Counted from the first letter of the stretch, positions 52,848 to 62,743 are shown. The stretch is DNA of 64,000 nt from Hydrogenophilales bacterium 16-64-40 (GCA_002256995.1 NCGX01000005.1:1-64000); one strand, 5' to 3'. The notes: generated by a model from the letters alone, not told the origin. Made by a program: numbers and translations.

Positions 52848-54980
52848 ATGAGCCTGATTTTGATTAAGCGCAACAACCCGGATTGCCAGGCTACGGGTCC
52901 CGGCCGCCAGATCTCATGGCTTGGCGCCACGGCCCTCCTGCTCCTTGCCCTGGCCGGCTGCGGCGGTGGAGGGGGCGGCGCAACGAGTTCTCTGGTCATC
53001 CCCGACAGGACACCCGTCAGGGTGGCGGTAGTCGATCAAGGCTTTGACATCAACCATCCCGAAATCCGCGATGCCGTGGTGGGCGCGGTCGCTTGCACCC
53101 GGGTCCTGCCGAGTGGAGCGACCTGCGACACCACCACCAGCATGTTGGACAACACAGGTGAATCACACGGCACTTACGTCGCGCAAATCATCGCGGGCGT
53201 GACGGTGGGCCACACCGACGATGCCCTCCTGCTGCTGGGCAAGGCCACCGATCTCTATGCAAGTGAGATCGCGGCTGCGACCAACTGGGCGCTGGATTCA
53301 GGGGCGCGCATCGTCAACTACAGCCTGTATCCGCTGTTTGAAGTTGACCCCTATATGCGTACTGCCTACGACAACGCGGTCAACAAAGGTGCGGCACTCA
53401 TTATGGCGGCAGGCAATGACGGCGCCAGTCTCTCAAGCTATGCATACAGCTATCCTTCCCTGTTCAGCAGCGCCGACTACACGGGCATTTCGATCCTGGC
53501 CGGTGCGGGCTTCGCCTCAAACGGCACCTATGGGCTCCAGAGTTTCTCCAATTATCCGGGCGCTGACACCACCATCCAGTCGCGTTTCCTGGTTGCGCTG
53601 ACTCCTGTCAATGTGATTGAAGCCGATGGAACAACCGCTCTGTTCGATGGCACATCCGCTTCGACGCCCGTCATCAGCGCCGCCCTGACCAGCCTGCTGG
53701 CCCAGTGGCCACACCTCACGCCGCAGCAAAGCACCGGCATCCTGCTGGACACGGCTGACCGTACATTTTCCGGCTATGACCCGTACTATTTCGGCCAGGG
53801 CGTGCTCGACGCGGAGCGGGCATTGCAGCCTGTGGGCGTAACCGCACTGCCTACCGGCAATCAGGTTGGCGGTGCGTCATATTCCGTTGCCAGCACCCGG
53901 TTCGTATTGCCGGCCGCATTCGGTGACGCCGCGAACAGCCTGTCGCTCGACGCGGCGATGTTCGACAGCTACGGCCGGGACTATTCGTTCAATCTGGCCA
54001 GCCAGCTGGGCCAGGCCGACTTCTGGAAGACCGCCAGGGAGCACTGGATGGGACTGCTCGCCGGGGACACCCAGGAACATCGGGATACCGGGCTGTACAC
54101 CAGGACATCATTCGACCAACAAGGCGGCTTGACCCAGTCTTATGCAGACTTCACCCCCGGGGACGGGCACCGCCTGAGTCTCATGCGTACCCGCGGGCGT
54201 TCACTGGAGAACGAGGCCGCGCCTGTGCAAATGCTCTCACTGACGGGCAATGGGGCGCTCGGCGCCTACGATTGGCTCGACCGCGTTGGCGTTGCCTGGC
54301 AGCTGAATGACAAGGCGCGACTGGATGCCCGCACAACACGCGCCACGGCCCCATCCAGTGGGATCTCCTCGGCGTCATCCGCCTGGCGGCATGAGACCCG
54401 CTTGAGTTTTGAGCCCGATGCATCCACAAGCGTCAGCGTTGGCCTGGCGCTGACGCAGGAGTCAGGCGCCGCTATGGGGACTTCAGGTACGGGGGCATTT
54501 GCGCTGAACCAGTCGTTCTCTCAGGCGACCACGTTCAGGCTGCGGTACGACCTGGGGCGGCGCTGGGCAGCCTTTGGATCGGCAGAGTTCGGCACCATGA
54601 ATGTGGCGGGCGAAACCCTGCTCACCGACATCAGCAATGTGATGACCAGCGAATGGGCGGCTGGCATCGCGTGGCAGGGAGACGACCGCTCTTTCGGTCT
54701 GGCGCTCAGTCAGCCGCTGCGCGTCGATCATGCACGCGCCAGCTTTAACCTTCCGGTGGGGCGCTTGGCAGATGGTACGGTGCTGCGCCAGAGCCGGTCA
54801 GTCAGCCTGACGCCTACCGGGCAGCAACTCAACCTGGAGTTGGCGTACCGGCAGCGCTGGGTCGGCGCGGCTGGCAGGCATTCTGCCCTGGGCCTGCATA
54901 TGATTTACGCCCACGACGTGGGGCATGTCGCCGGCGCGCGCGCATTGACGCTCATGGGTAGTCAGCGTTATCAGTGGTGA
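52848..54980 (+). CDS. Surface subtilisin-like lipoprotein with autotransporter-like C-terminus
   Basis: This 710-residue predicted lipoprotein has the lipobox LALAGC (Cys38) followed by a glycine-rich linker. The S8 protease domain carries the full catalytic triad: Asp63 in VAVVDQGFDINHPE, His107 in ESHGTYVAQIIAG, and Ser270 in FDGTSASTPVISAAL, with the oxyanion Asn in AAGNDGAS. The rest (from about residue 330) has the alternating pattern of an outer-membrane beta-barrel and ends in RYQW, an aromatic terminus typical of such barrels. The layout is like NalP of Neisseria, a surface lipoprotein protease that trims other proteins. A start at 52803 would add residues with no signal; 52848 is preferred. 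Confidence 0.8.
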   Translation: MSLILIKRNNPDCQATGPGRQISWLGATALLLLALAGCGGGGGGATSSLVIPDRTPVRVAVVDQGFDINHPEIRDAVVGAVACTRVLPSGATCDTTTSMLDNTGESHGTYVAQIIAGVTVGHTDDALLLLGKATDLYASEIAAATNWALDSGARIVNYSLYPLFEVDPYMRTAYDNAVNKGAALIMAAGNDGASLSSYAYSYPSLFSSADYTGISILAGAGFASNGTYGLQSFSNYPGADTTIQSRFLVALTPVNVIEADGTTALFDGTSASTPVISAALTSLLAQWPHLTPQQSTGILLDTADRTFSGYDPYYFGQGVLDAERALQPVGVTALPTGNQVGGASYSVASTRFVLPAAFGDAANSLSLDAAMFDSYGRDYSFNLASQLGQADFWKTAREHWMGLLAGDTQEHRDTGLYTRTSFDQQGGLTQSYADFTPGDGHRLSLMRTRGRSLENEAAPVQMLSLTGNGALGAYDWLDRVGVAWQLNDKARLDARTTRATAPSSGISSASSAWRHETRLSFEPDASTSVSVGLALTQESGAAMGTSGTGAFALNQSFSQATTFRLRYDLGRRWAAFGSAEFGTMNVAGETLLTDISNVMTSEWAAGIAWQGDDRSFGLALSQPLRVDHARASFNLPVGRLADGTVLRQSRSVSLTPTGQQLNLELAYRQRWVGAAGRHSALGLHMIYAHDVGHVAGARALTLMGSQRYQW

Positions 54981-55080
54981 GCGGTGCCTGCTGCGAGCGG
55001 ATGATTCCATCGGCGGGCGGCTTGCCAGGCCACTTGGCGCCCCGATGATCGTTGTGTGAAGCGTTCGCGCGAATTGCCAT

Positions 55081-57753
55081 TCAATTCAGCGCGCGGATCG
55101 ACTGCATCGGCGGCACGCGGGTGATGTGCCGCGTGGTGAGCCAGCCGCTCATGCCGACCAGCAGCGCGCCGCCCAGCGGCAGCACGAGCCACAGCCAGGG
55201 GTGCAGCCGCAGCGGCAGTTCGAACAGGCGGTTGGCGATCAGCGCCATGGCGATTTCGGCGCAGGCGCTGGCGAGCAGGCCGGCCAGCAATCCCAGGGCG
55301 ATAAATTCGCTCCACAATCCCTTCGCCAGATAGGCACGCTGCGCGCCGAGAGTGCGCAACAGCACGGCTTCCTGCTGGCGCGCGTCGAGGCTTGCCAGCA
55401 GCGTGGCGACGACGACGGCCATGCCGGCTGCGAGCAAGAATCCCAGTAGCAACTGGATGGCGCCGATGATCTGCGCAAACACGGCTTCGATGTTGGCGAT
55501 GAGCTTGTCGAGCGCGAGCACGGTGATGCCGGGAAAGGTCTTGACGAAGCCGGGCAGCACGCCAGTGGCGTCCGGCGGCACGTAGACGCTGGCGATTGAA
55601 CTGGCGGGCAGGGTGTCGAGCTGGCCGGGGGCGAAGATGACGAAGAAGTTGGGCTGCATCGAGTCCCACTTCACGCTGCGGATGCTGGTGATGCGCGCGG
55701 CGAGCGTCTGGTCGCCGATCTGGAAGCCGAGCTGGTCGCCGACCGCGAGATTGAGGCGTTCGGCCATGCCGGATTCGACCGATATTTCTGCGGAAGGGTC
55801 GCTGCTCGGCAGCGGGGTACCCGCCGGCGTACCCTTTACGGGTGCTGCGGAAGGGTCGCTGCTCGGCAGCGGGGTACCCGCCGGCGTACCCTTTACGGGT
55901 GCTGCGGAAGGGTCGCTGCTCGGCGGCGGGGCACCCACCGGCGTGCCCTTTACGGGGGCATCAGCGCTGCGCTCGCCGTGCCACCGCCCGGCCAGCACGA
56001 CATTGTTGGCGGGCAGGGTGGCGGTCCAGGTGAGGTTGAGTTCGCGCCGCAGGGTGTTGGTGTCGCGCGCGTCCTCGGGAAGCGTCTCGGCGATGGGCAC
56101 GCCGTCCTTGCTGACCAGGCGGCCGCGCACCATGGGGTAGAGCGCGGAGGCCTCGAGGCGGTGCTCCGACAGGTAGGCGGCAACCGCTTGCTGCTGGTGC
56201 GGCGCGATGTTCACCAGAAAGTAGTTGGGGGCTTGCGGCGGCAGTTGCTGCTGCCAGCCGGCGATGAGGTCGCTGCGCACCAGCGCCAGCAGGGCCACCA
56301 GGAACAGCGCCAGGGTGAAGGCGCCGAGCTGCAGGGTGCTGTCGAAGCGGTGGCGCAGCAGCTGCGCGAGGCCGAAGCGCAGCGGGCCGTGCGACATGCG
56401 CTGCACGCCGCGGCCGGCCACCAGCGCCAGCCGCGCCAGCAGGATCAGTACGCCGACCAGCCCGATCAGCGCGCCGACGAAGCCGCCAACCAGCTTGGCG
56501 TCGCCCGCGTACCAGGCGATCAGCAGCAGCAGCGCCGATCCGCTGAGCGCGGCGCTGAGCCACGCGGCCACCGGCAGCGGCGGCAGGTCGCGCCGCAACA
56601 CGCGCAGCGGAGGCACGCGGATCAGGCGCATCAGCGCCGGCAGGCTGGCACCCGCCAGCGCCAGCAGGCCGCTGGCGATGGCGACGCCGACTGGCGCCAA
56701 GCCAAGTGACGGCAGCCGAGTGACGGCACCCGGCAGGATCAGCCCCGCCAGCGCCTGTTGCGTCAGGGCGCCAATCACCACGCCGGCGAGGCTGCCCAGC
56801 AGACCCAGTGTCAGCAGCTGGACGGCATAGAGCGTGCGCAGCTGCGCGGTGGTGGTGCCGAAGCAGCGCAACAGCGCCGCCTGGTCGTAATGGCGCAGCG
56901 CATGGTGGTGGGCGGCGATGGCGATCGCCGCCACCGACAGCAAGAGGCTGATCAATGCGGTGAGCTGGATGTAGCGGTCGGCGTTGGCGAAGGCGCCGCG
57001 CAGCGTTTCGACGCCTTCGCGCGAGCCGATGAGGCGCTGGGTGCTGTCGAGTGCGGGTTTCAGTGCCGCACTGAAAGCGGCGAGTTGCTCGGGTTCGCCG
57101 GCAAACTGGTAGAGGTAGGTGAGGCGGCTGCCGGGCTGCAGCACGCGGGTTGTTTCGACCTCGTCGGCGCGCAGGAACACGCGCGGGGCGAGGCCGAACA
57201 CGCCGCCGAGCTGGCCCGGCTCTTCGGCCACGAGGCCGGCGATGCGGAAGCTGGCTTCGCCGATCTGCACGCTGTCGCCGACGCTGGCCGACAGCAGCGG
57301 CAGCAGCGACGGCTCGACGTAAATCGCGCCAGGCGGCGGCTGCGCCGGACGCGCGGCGCCGGGCTCGAAGGGACGGTCGGCGATGCGCACCACGCCGCGC
57401 AACGGGTAGTCGGCATCGACTGCACGCAGCGTGGCGAGCTGGAAGGCGTCGCCACGGCTGACCATGCTGGCGAATTCGAGCGCCCGGCTGGTGGCAAGCG
57501 GCCTGCTTGCAGGCGCGCCGCGTTCAACGGCGGGGACAGGCCAGTCTTCGATCGGACGCGGGCTGGTGACCATCAGGTCGGCGCCGAGAAAACTGGCGCC
57601 CTGCTCGCTCATCGCGCGCTTGATGCGGTCGCCGAGAAAGCCGGTGGTGGACACGCTGCCGACGCCGATGATCAGTGCCAGCAGCAGAACGCGCCACTCG
57701 CCGCTGGCGCGCTCGCGCTGCAACAGCCACAGGCCGAGCCGGATAAATGTCAT
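55081..57753 (-). CDS. FtsX-like ABC exporter permease (YbbP-like), with tandem repeats
   Basis: This 890-residue permease has an N-terminal helix, a large periplasmic domain and FtsX-like membrane bundles near residues 260-480 and 770-885, as in YbbP. With the ATPase at 57750 it forms a MacB/Lol-like complex that acts on lipids or toxic compounds in the envelope. Residues about 598-655 hold three tandem copies of a 19-residue Pro/Ser-rich unit (APVKGTPAGTPLPSSDPSA), an unusual insertion in a periplasmic loop. The start overlaps the ATPase stop by four bases. Confidence 0.87.
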   Translation of the reverse strand: MTFIRLGLWLLQRERASGEWRVLLLALIIGVGSVSTTGFLGDRIKRAMSEQGASFLGADLMVTSPRPIEDWPVPAVERGAPASRPLATSRALEFASMVSRGDAFQLATLRAVDADYPLRGVVRIADRPFEPGAARPAQPPPGAIYVEPSLLPLLSASVGDSVQIGEASFRIAGLVAEEPGQLGGVFGLAPRVFLRADEVETTRVLQPGSRLTYLYQFAGEPEQLAAFSAALKPALDSTQRLIGSREGVETLRGAFANADRYIQLTALISLLLSVAAIAIAAHHHALRHYDQAALLRCFGTTTAQLRTLYAVQLLTLGLLGSLAGVVIGALTQQALAGLILPGAVTRLPSLGLAPVGVAIASGLLALAGASLPALMRLIRVPPLRVLRRDLPPLPVAAWLSAALSGSALLLLIAWYAGDAKLVGGFVGALIGLVGVLILLARLALVAGRGVQRMSHGPLRFGLAQLLRHRFDSTLQLGAFTLALFLVALLALVRSDLIAGWQQQLPPQAPNYFLVNIAPHQQQAVAAYLSEHRLEASALYPMVRGRLVSKDGVPIAETLPEDARDTNTLRRELNLTWTATLPANNVVLAGRWHGERSADAPVKGTPVGAPPPSSDPSAAPVKGTPAGTPLPSSDPSAAPVKGTPAGTPLPSSDPSAEISVESGMAERLNLAVGDQLGFQIGDQTLAARITSIRSVKWDSMQPNFFVIFAPGQLDTLPASSIASVYVPPDATGVLPGFVKTFPGITVLALDKLIANIEAVFAQIIGAIQLLLGFLLAAGMAVVVATLLASLDARQQEAVLLRTLGAQRAYLAKGLWSEFIALGLLAGLLASACAEIAMALIANRLFELPLRLHPWLWLVLPLGGALLVGMSGWLTTRHITRVPPMQSIRALN
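55790..55960 (-). repeat. 57-bp in-frame tandem repeat, three copies
   Basis: Copies start at 55790, 55847 and 55904. The first two are identical for nearly all bases and the third (nearest the gene start) is more diverged. The unit contains the near-palindrome GGTACCCGCCGGCGTACC. It encodes 19 residues, so unit gain or loss keeps the frame. Confidence 0.92.
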
Positions 57754-58484
57754 GCGAGGGCCGCCTCGCGCATCTGGCCGGCGACCAGATGCAGGCGGCG
57801 CTGGCAGCGCGCCGCCAGTGCTTCGTCGTGGGTGACCAGGATCAGGGTGGTACGGGCAGAGGCGTTGAGCTCGAACAGGAGTTCGATGATGCGCGCGCCG
57901 GTGTCGGCGTCGAGGTTGCCGGTGGGCTCGTCGGCGAACACGATTTCGGGGTCGGTGGCGAAGGCGCGCGCGAGGGCGACGCGCTGCTGCTCGCCGCCGG
58001 ACAACTGGCGCGGCGTGTGCGCGGCGCGCGCGGCCAGGCCGACCCGGTCGAGCCAGTAGACCGCGCGCTCGCGCGCGTCGGCGCGGCCGGCCAGTTCCAG
58101 CGGCAGCAGGATGTTTTCCAGCGCGCTGAGCGCGGGCAACAGCTGGAACGACTGGAACACGAAGCCGATACGGCCGGCGCGCAGCCGGGCGCGGGCATCC
58201 TCGTCGAGATCGCCCAGACGCTGGCCAAGCAGCATGATTTCGCCCGCCGACGGCTGGTCGAGCCCTGCCAGCAAACCCAGCAGCGTCGACTTGCCGGAGC
58301 CGGAGGCGCCGGTGATGGCGAGCGTTTCGCCCGCTTTGACCGCGAGCTCGACTTCACTCAGGATGGCGAGCTCGCCGTCGGCGGTGGTCACGCGCTGCGA
58401 CAGGGCGCGGGCGAAGACGACGCCGTGCGATTGCAATGCACTGGTTGATTCAGCAGGGAACTGGGTGCTGTCAGGAGGCGTCAT
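57750..58484 (-). CDS. ABC transporter ATP-binding protein (YbbA/LolD-like)
   Basis: This 244-residue ATPase has Walker A GASGSGKSTLLGLLAG, signature LSGGEQQRVALARA, Walker B IVFADEPTGNLD and H-loop LVTHDEAL, typical of the MacB/LolD subfamily that pairs with FtsX-like permeases. It is translationally coupled to the permease gene. The divergent neighbour is tesA, the same arrangement as tesA-ybbA-ybbP in E. coli, which supports the assignment. Confidence 0.93.
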   Translation of the reverse strand: MTPPDSTQFPAESTSALQSHGVVFARALSQRVTTADGELAILSEVELAVKAGETLAITGASGSGKSTLLGLLAGLDQPSAGEIMLLGQRLGDLDEDARARLRAGRIGFVFQSFQLLPALSALENILLPLELAGRADARERAVYWLDRVGLAARAAHTPRQLSGGEQQRVALARAFATDPEIVFADEPTGNLDADTGARIIELLFELNASARTTLILVTHDEALAARCQRRLHLVAGQMREAALA

Positions 58485-58513
58485 TGAAGGGTGGTCAGAT
58501 TAAGGGTGAATGA

Positions 58514-59158
58514 ATGAATTATCGCGTATGGGTGTTGTTGCTGTTGTGGTGGATGCCGGGCTGGGCGCTGGCCGGCTCGTGCACTGTGTTGATTGTCGGC
58601 GACAGCTTGAGTTCCGGTTACGGCCTTGCCGCGGGAAAAAGCTGGGTGGACCTGCTCGATGTGCGCCTGAAAAAAGCCGCACCGCCGCAAAAAAATCAGC
58701 AGTGGCGCGTGATCAATGCCAGCGTGAGCGGCGACACCACGCAGAACGGCCTGCAGCGCCTGCAGCCGGCGCTTGAGCGGCACCATCCGCAAGGCGTGCT
58801 GATCGCGCTCGGCGGCAACGATGCCCTGCGCGGCACGCCGCCGGCGGTGATCCGGCAGAACCTGGTCACGATGATCCGCCAGGCCAAGGCGGCGGGCGCC
58901 TGGGTGGCCTTGCTCGAAGCGCCGGTGCTGCCCAATTACGGCAAGCCGTATGCCGACGCCGTGGCGAAGCTGTATGTCGACGTGGCGCGCGAGGAAAGCA
59001 TCATTCGCGTGCCGTGTTTCGTCTGCGACGTGGGCATTGCGCCCGGCATGATGCAGGCCGACGGCATCCACCCGAATGAGAAGGCGCAGCCCCGTATGCT
59101 CGATGCCGTGTGGCCGCACATCCAGCCCAAGCTGCGTTGTCCGGTGAAAAAACCATGA
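58514..59158 (+). CDS. tesA: GDSL esterase/acyl-CoA thioesterase TesA
   Basis: This 214-residue periplasmic SGNH hydrolase has a signal peptide of about 20 residues and the block LIVGDSLSSGYGL with nucleophile Ser31. Further blocks are VSGDTTQNGL (oxyanion Gly), ALGGNDALRG (Asn) and ADGIHPNEKAQ (Asp and His). TesA hydrolyses acyl thioesters and esters. It is divergent from ybbA across a gap of 29 bases that must hold both start regions. The following ychJ-like gene overlaps its end by four bases. Confidence 0.93.
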   Translation: MNYRVWVLLLLWWMPGWALAGSCTVLIVGDSLSSGYGLAAGKSWVDLLDVRLKKAAPPQKNQQWRVINASVSGDTTQNGLQRLQPALERHHPQGVLIALGGNDALRGTPPAVIRQNLVTMIRQAKAAGAWVALLEAPVLPNYGKPYADAVAKLYVDVAREESIIRVPCFVCDVGIAPGMMQADGIHPNEKAQPRMLDAVWPHIQPKLRCPVKKP

Positions 59159-59538
59159 GCGGCGCGACCTGTCCGTGCGGATCGGGGCGCAGGCTCGAGG
59201 CCTGCTGCGGGACGTTTCATGCCGGCGAGATTGCGCCGGATGCCGAGCACCTGATGCGATCGCGCTACAGCGCCTATGTGCTGGGGCTGGAGGATTACCT
59301 GCGGGCGACCTGGCACGCTGCTACCCGTCCCGCCGCAATCGGACTCGACGCCACGCCGTCCCCGCACTGGCTGGGGCTGGCAGTGAAAGCGCACACGCCT
59401 CTGGATGATGATCATGCCACGGTGGAATTCATCGCCCGCTACAAGCTCAATGGGCGCGCATTCAGGCTCCACGAAACCAGCCGCTTCGAGCGGGTGGACG
59501 GGCGCTGGCTGTATGTCGACGGTGAGATTCGCGACTGA
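59155..59538 (+). CDS. ychJ: YchJ family SEC-C protein
   Basis: This 127-residue protein has an N-terminal zinc-binding SEC-C motif CPCGSGRRLEACC, followed by the typical HLMRSRYSAYVLGLEDYLRA and FHETSRF-like (here LHETSRFERVDGRWLY) segments of the UPF0225/YchJ family. The biochemical role is not known. The ATG at 59155 overlaps the tesA stop, so the two are co-transcribed. A strong hairpin terminator follows. Confidence 0.9.
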   Translation: MSGATCPCGSGRRLEACCGTFHAGEIAPDAEHLMRSRYSAYVLGLEDYLRATWHAATRPAAIGLDATPSPHWLGLAVKAHTPLDDDHATVEFIARYKLNGRAFRLHETSRFERVDGRWLYVDGEIRD

Positions 59539-59560
59539 AGGCGAACATCATGTGTGCACG

Positions 59561-59602
59561 CGAAAAGAACAAAGCCCGCTTGCGCGGGCTTTGTTCTTTT
59601 CG
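59561..59602. terminator. Bidirectional terminator-like hairpin
   Basis: CGAAAAGAACAAAGCCCGC (59561-59579) and its exact inverse (59584-59602) enclose TTGC. A-rich and T-rich sides let it stop transcription both of tesA-ychJ on the plus strand and of the tRNA cluster on the minus strand. Confidence 0.9.
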
Positions 59603-59612
59603 TGCCAATAGA

Positions 59613-59689
59613 TGGGGTGGACGATGGGGCTCGAACCCACGACAACAGGAATCACAATCCTGGACTCTACCAACTGAGCTACGTCCACC
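59613..59689 (-). tRNA. tRNA-His (GTG)
   Basis: The cloverleaf has anticodon GTG in the loop TTGTGAT. An extra 5' G pairs with C73 (GGTGGACG with CGTCCACC), the mark of tRNA-His. The 3' CCA is encoded. It is the last gene of the minus-strand tRNA unit. Confidence 0.97.
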
Positions 59690-59725
59690 ATTGATGTTGT
59701 TGGCAAGCCAACAACGGGAAAAACT

Positions 59726-59802
59726 TGGTCTGCCCGACAGGAATCGAACCTGTAACCCCCAGCTTAGAAGGCTGGTGCTCTATCCAGTTGAGCTACGGGC
59801 AG
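59726..59802 (-). tRNA. tRNA-Arg (TCT)
   Basis: The acceptor CTGCCCG pairs with CGGGCAG, the anticodon is TCT in CTTCTAA, and CCA is encoded. It reads AGA and AGG codons. It is the middle gene of the tRNA unit. Confidence 0.96.
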
Positions 59803-59846
59803 AGACACTCATCGGGCGCTATTCTTACTTGGGACAACAATTGGGG

Positions 59847-59923
59847 TGGTCGGGGTGAGGGGATTCGAACTCCTGACATCCTGCTCCCAAAGCAGGCGCG
59901 CTACCGGGCTGCGCTACACCCCG
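59847..59923 (-). tRNA. tRNA-Pro (TGG)
   Basis: The acceptor CGGGGTG pairs with CACCCCG, the anticodon is TGG in TTTGGGA, and CCA is encoded. It is the first gene after the promoter at 59965-59993. Confidence 0.97.
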
Positions 59924-59964
59924 AAATCCTATTTATTCGTTACAGCCGAATTCGGAGAAGCGAG

Positions 59965-59993
59965 ACTATACATGGCCGAATTGGCCGGGTCAA
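59965..59993 (-). promoter_or_regulatory. Promoter of the tRNA-Pro/Arg/His unit
   Basis: On the minus strand, TTGACC (59993-59988), a 17-base spacer and TATAGT (59970-59965) form a strong sigma-70 promoter. Transcription would start about 35 bases before the tRNA-Pro 5' end. Confidence 0.85.
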
Positions 59994-60055
59994 TTTTTGC
60001 TTGAGTCGGATGAGGGGTTCCGGGAAAATCGCGCTTTTGCTTCAGGGTTGCTTTG

Positions 60056-60910
<855 letters not shown>

Positions 60911-60951
60911 GGGTCAGGATCGCGGCCTTTGGCCGCTCATTCCCTGTGGGG

Positions 60952-61710
60952 TCAGCCGCGATGCAGCGCCCGCAAATAGGCCACGTCGACGAAGGGCTGG
61001 CCGAGATCGGGGCCGGCCAGCAGCCGGTTGGGTGCGTCAGGTTCACCGAGATCGGACAGCACGACCGCAGCGCCGGTGAAGTCGTGGTCAAGCGTGTAGT
61101 CGTTGACCGTCACCAGCGTTTTTAGGCCGGCGCCCAGGCTCGCGCGCAGGCCGTTCTCCGAATCCTCGAATGCCAGGCAAACGGCGGGTTCCAGTCCCAT
61201 TTTTTCCAGCGCGAGATGGTAGATGTCGGAAGCGGGTTTCTTGGCCGGCACGATGTCGCCTGCCGCGATGACCTCGAACCAGTCCTGGCTGCCTGAGCCG
61301 AGGCTGTGTTCCAGCAGCACGGTGACGTTTTCCGGGGTGGTGGTGGTGGCGATCGCCAGCCGCAATCCGGCCGCGCGTGCTTCGATCAGCAGCCGCTTGA
61401 CCCCGGGCCGCATCGGGATGCCGCCGCGCGCGGCGAGCGTCGCGAAGTGCCGGGTCTTGGCCTGGTGGAGTTCCGCCACCAGTTCGTCGAAGTTGGCCGG
61501 CTTTTTGTAGTCCGGCCGAAACTGGTCGATGTAGTGCTTGATTCGTTCCTTGCCGCCGGTCACGGCGAGCAGTTTGCCGTAGAGGGCGGCGTCCCAGTGC
61601 CAGTCGAGGCCAGCGTCGGCAAAGGCTTGATTGAAAGCGGGCCGGTGGCCGTCGCGCTCGGTGTCGGCCAGGGTGCCGTCAACGTCGAAGAGTAGGGCGT
61701 GTAGTGTCAT
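60952..61710 (-). CDS. HAD-family phosphatase, CbbY-like
   Basis: This 252-residue HAD hydrolase has the nucleophile motif LLFDVDGTLADTE, a cap domain (GLDWHWDAALYGKLLAVTGG), motif II IATTTTPENV, motif III Lys in PAKKPASDIY and motif IV FEDSENGLRA. The GxxWHWD and TGGKERI pattern fits CbbY, which removes the inhibitor xylulose-1,5-bisphosphate in Calvin-cycle bacteria. No other cbb genes are in the window, so a more general sugar phosphatase role is possible. It is divergent from dksA. Confidence 0.85.
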   Translation of the reverse strand: MTLHALLFDVDGTLADTERDGHRPAFNQAFADAGLDWHWDAALYGKLLAVTGGKERIKHYIDQFRPDYKKPANFDELVAELHQAKTRHFATLAARGGIPMRPGVKRLLIEARAAGLRLAIATTTTPENVTVLLEHSLGSGSQDWFEVIAAGDIVPAKKPASDIYHLALEKMGLEPAVCLAFEDSENGLRASLGAGLKTLVTVNDYTLDHDFTGAAVVLSDLGEPDAPNRLLAGPDLGQPFVDVAYLRALHRG

Positions 61711-61715
61711 GTGGG

Positions 61716-61744
61716 TTGCGATAGTTAAGCGATTCTGATATTAA
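61716..61744 (+). promoter_or_regulatory. Promoter candidate for dksA
   Basis: TTGCGA (61716-61721), a 17-base spacer and TATTAA (61739-61744) stand about 48 bases before the dksA ATG. Confidence 0.45.
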
Positions 61745-61791
61745 GTCAGGTTGGGTCAAGCCCTGATTACACTAACTTCAAAGAGAACAAG

Positions 61792-62211
61792 ATGGCTGAA
61801 ACTTTGATGCGCTTTGAGCCGTACAAGGCAAAAAAAGGCGAAGAATACATGAATGCAAAACAGCTCGGGCATTTTCGAAAAATGCTCGAAGCCTGGAAAG
61901 CCGAATTGTCGCAGGACATCGACAGCACCCTGCATTCCATGCAGGACGAGCAGACGGTGTTTGCCGATCCCAATGACCGCGCCACCCAGGAATCGGACAT
62001 GGCGCTCGAGCTGCGCAACCGCGATCGCGAGCGCAAGCTGATCAAGAAAATCAACGAAACCATCGCCAATATCGACAGTGGCGATTACGGCTATTGCGAA
62101 TCCTGCGGCATCGAAATCGGCCTGGATCGCCTGCAGGCGCGTCCGACTGCCACGATGTGCATCGATTGCAAGACGCTCGAGGAAATTCGCGAACGTCAGG
62201 TCGCCAAATGA
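61792..62211 (+). CDS. dksA: RNA polymerase-binding transcription factor DksA
   Basis: DksA enters the RNA polymerase secondary channel and, with ppGpp, controls stable RNA and amino-acid promoters. At 139 residues it has the typical coiled-coil part with DRATQESDMALELRNRDRER (the DxxDxA tip) and a C4 zinc finger CESCGIE...CIDC near the C-terminus. The N-terminal extension before MNAKQLGHF is usual in betaproteobacteria. A small conserved gene follows 71 bases later. Confidence 0.96.
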   Translation: MAETLMRFEPYKAKKGEEYMNAKQLGHFRKMLEAWKAELSQDIDSTLHSMQDEQTVFADPNDRATQESDMALELRNRDRERKLIKKINETIANIDSGDYGYCESCGIEIGLDRLQARPTATMCIDCKTLEEIRERQVAK

Positions 62212-62282
62212 ACCTCGCACGCCAGGTCTTCAAATAAGCCGGCCCAGTCAGCTTGCCCCTTCAGCCCACCCGCAAAGCGCAC

Positions 62283-62726
62283 ATGACCGACACCAGCGAA
62301 TTTGACCGTAGTTTCAATGGCCTGCTTTACAGCGTGATGCGCTGGGATCAGCTGACAGTATTCTGGGAAAAGGTGGATGCCGGGGCCGGCTGGTATCTGT
62401 ATGCGGTCGGTCAGCAGGTGCCGCAAGAACCTTCCGCTGCCGACAAGGTGCAGCAGTTCATGAGCGAACTGGATGAACTGCTGCGGCGCGAGCATCACGA
62501 GGATTACTGCGCCATTGTTTACGCCGACAACCTCGATGCGCCCAATTTCATCAAGATCTACGATCCCAATCACCTCGGCAGCTCGTGCGGTTCCAGTTCG
62601 ACGAAATCGTCGGTGCTGCCGGGTTGGGTGATGAGCCGCACGCCGCCGCGCGAGCTCGAAATCAATGGCGTGGTGACCGGCCAGCGCAAGCGATGGTGGC
62701 AGGCGTTCCTGGGCGAAGCGGTCTGA
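62283..62726 (+). CDS. Conserved hypothetical protein after dksA
   Basis: This 147-residue soluble protein starts MTDTSEFDRSFNGLLYSVMR. It has no motif that I can assign; the middle part KIYDPNHLGSSCGSS and the end QRKRWWQAFLGEAV look well defined. It is rich in aromatic and acidic residues. A terminator follows immediately. Its position between dksA and pnp may be conserved in relatives, but I cannot verify this here. Confidence 0.65.
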   Translation: MTDTSEFDRSFNGLLYSVMRWDQLTVFWEKVDAGAGWYLYAVGQQVPQEPSAADKVQQFMSELDELLRREHHEDYCAIVYADNLDAPNFIKIYDPNHLGSSCGSSSTKSSVLPGWVMSRTPPRELEINGVVTGQRKRWWQAFLGEAV

Positions 62727-62743
62727 CAACCGAGTCGATTGGA

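Noticed and set aside
56758..58059. Plus-strand open frame of 433 codons
   Set aside because: It is antisense to the YbbP-like permease gene and the ATPase gene, with a low-complexity Arg/Gln/Ala composition.
59613..59923. tRNA genes as an integration site for a genomic island
   Set aside because: No integrase gene and no direct repeat of a tRNA 3' end were seen in the window.
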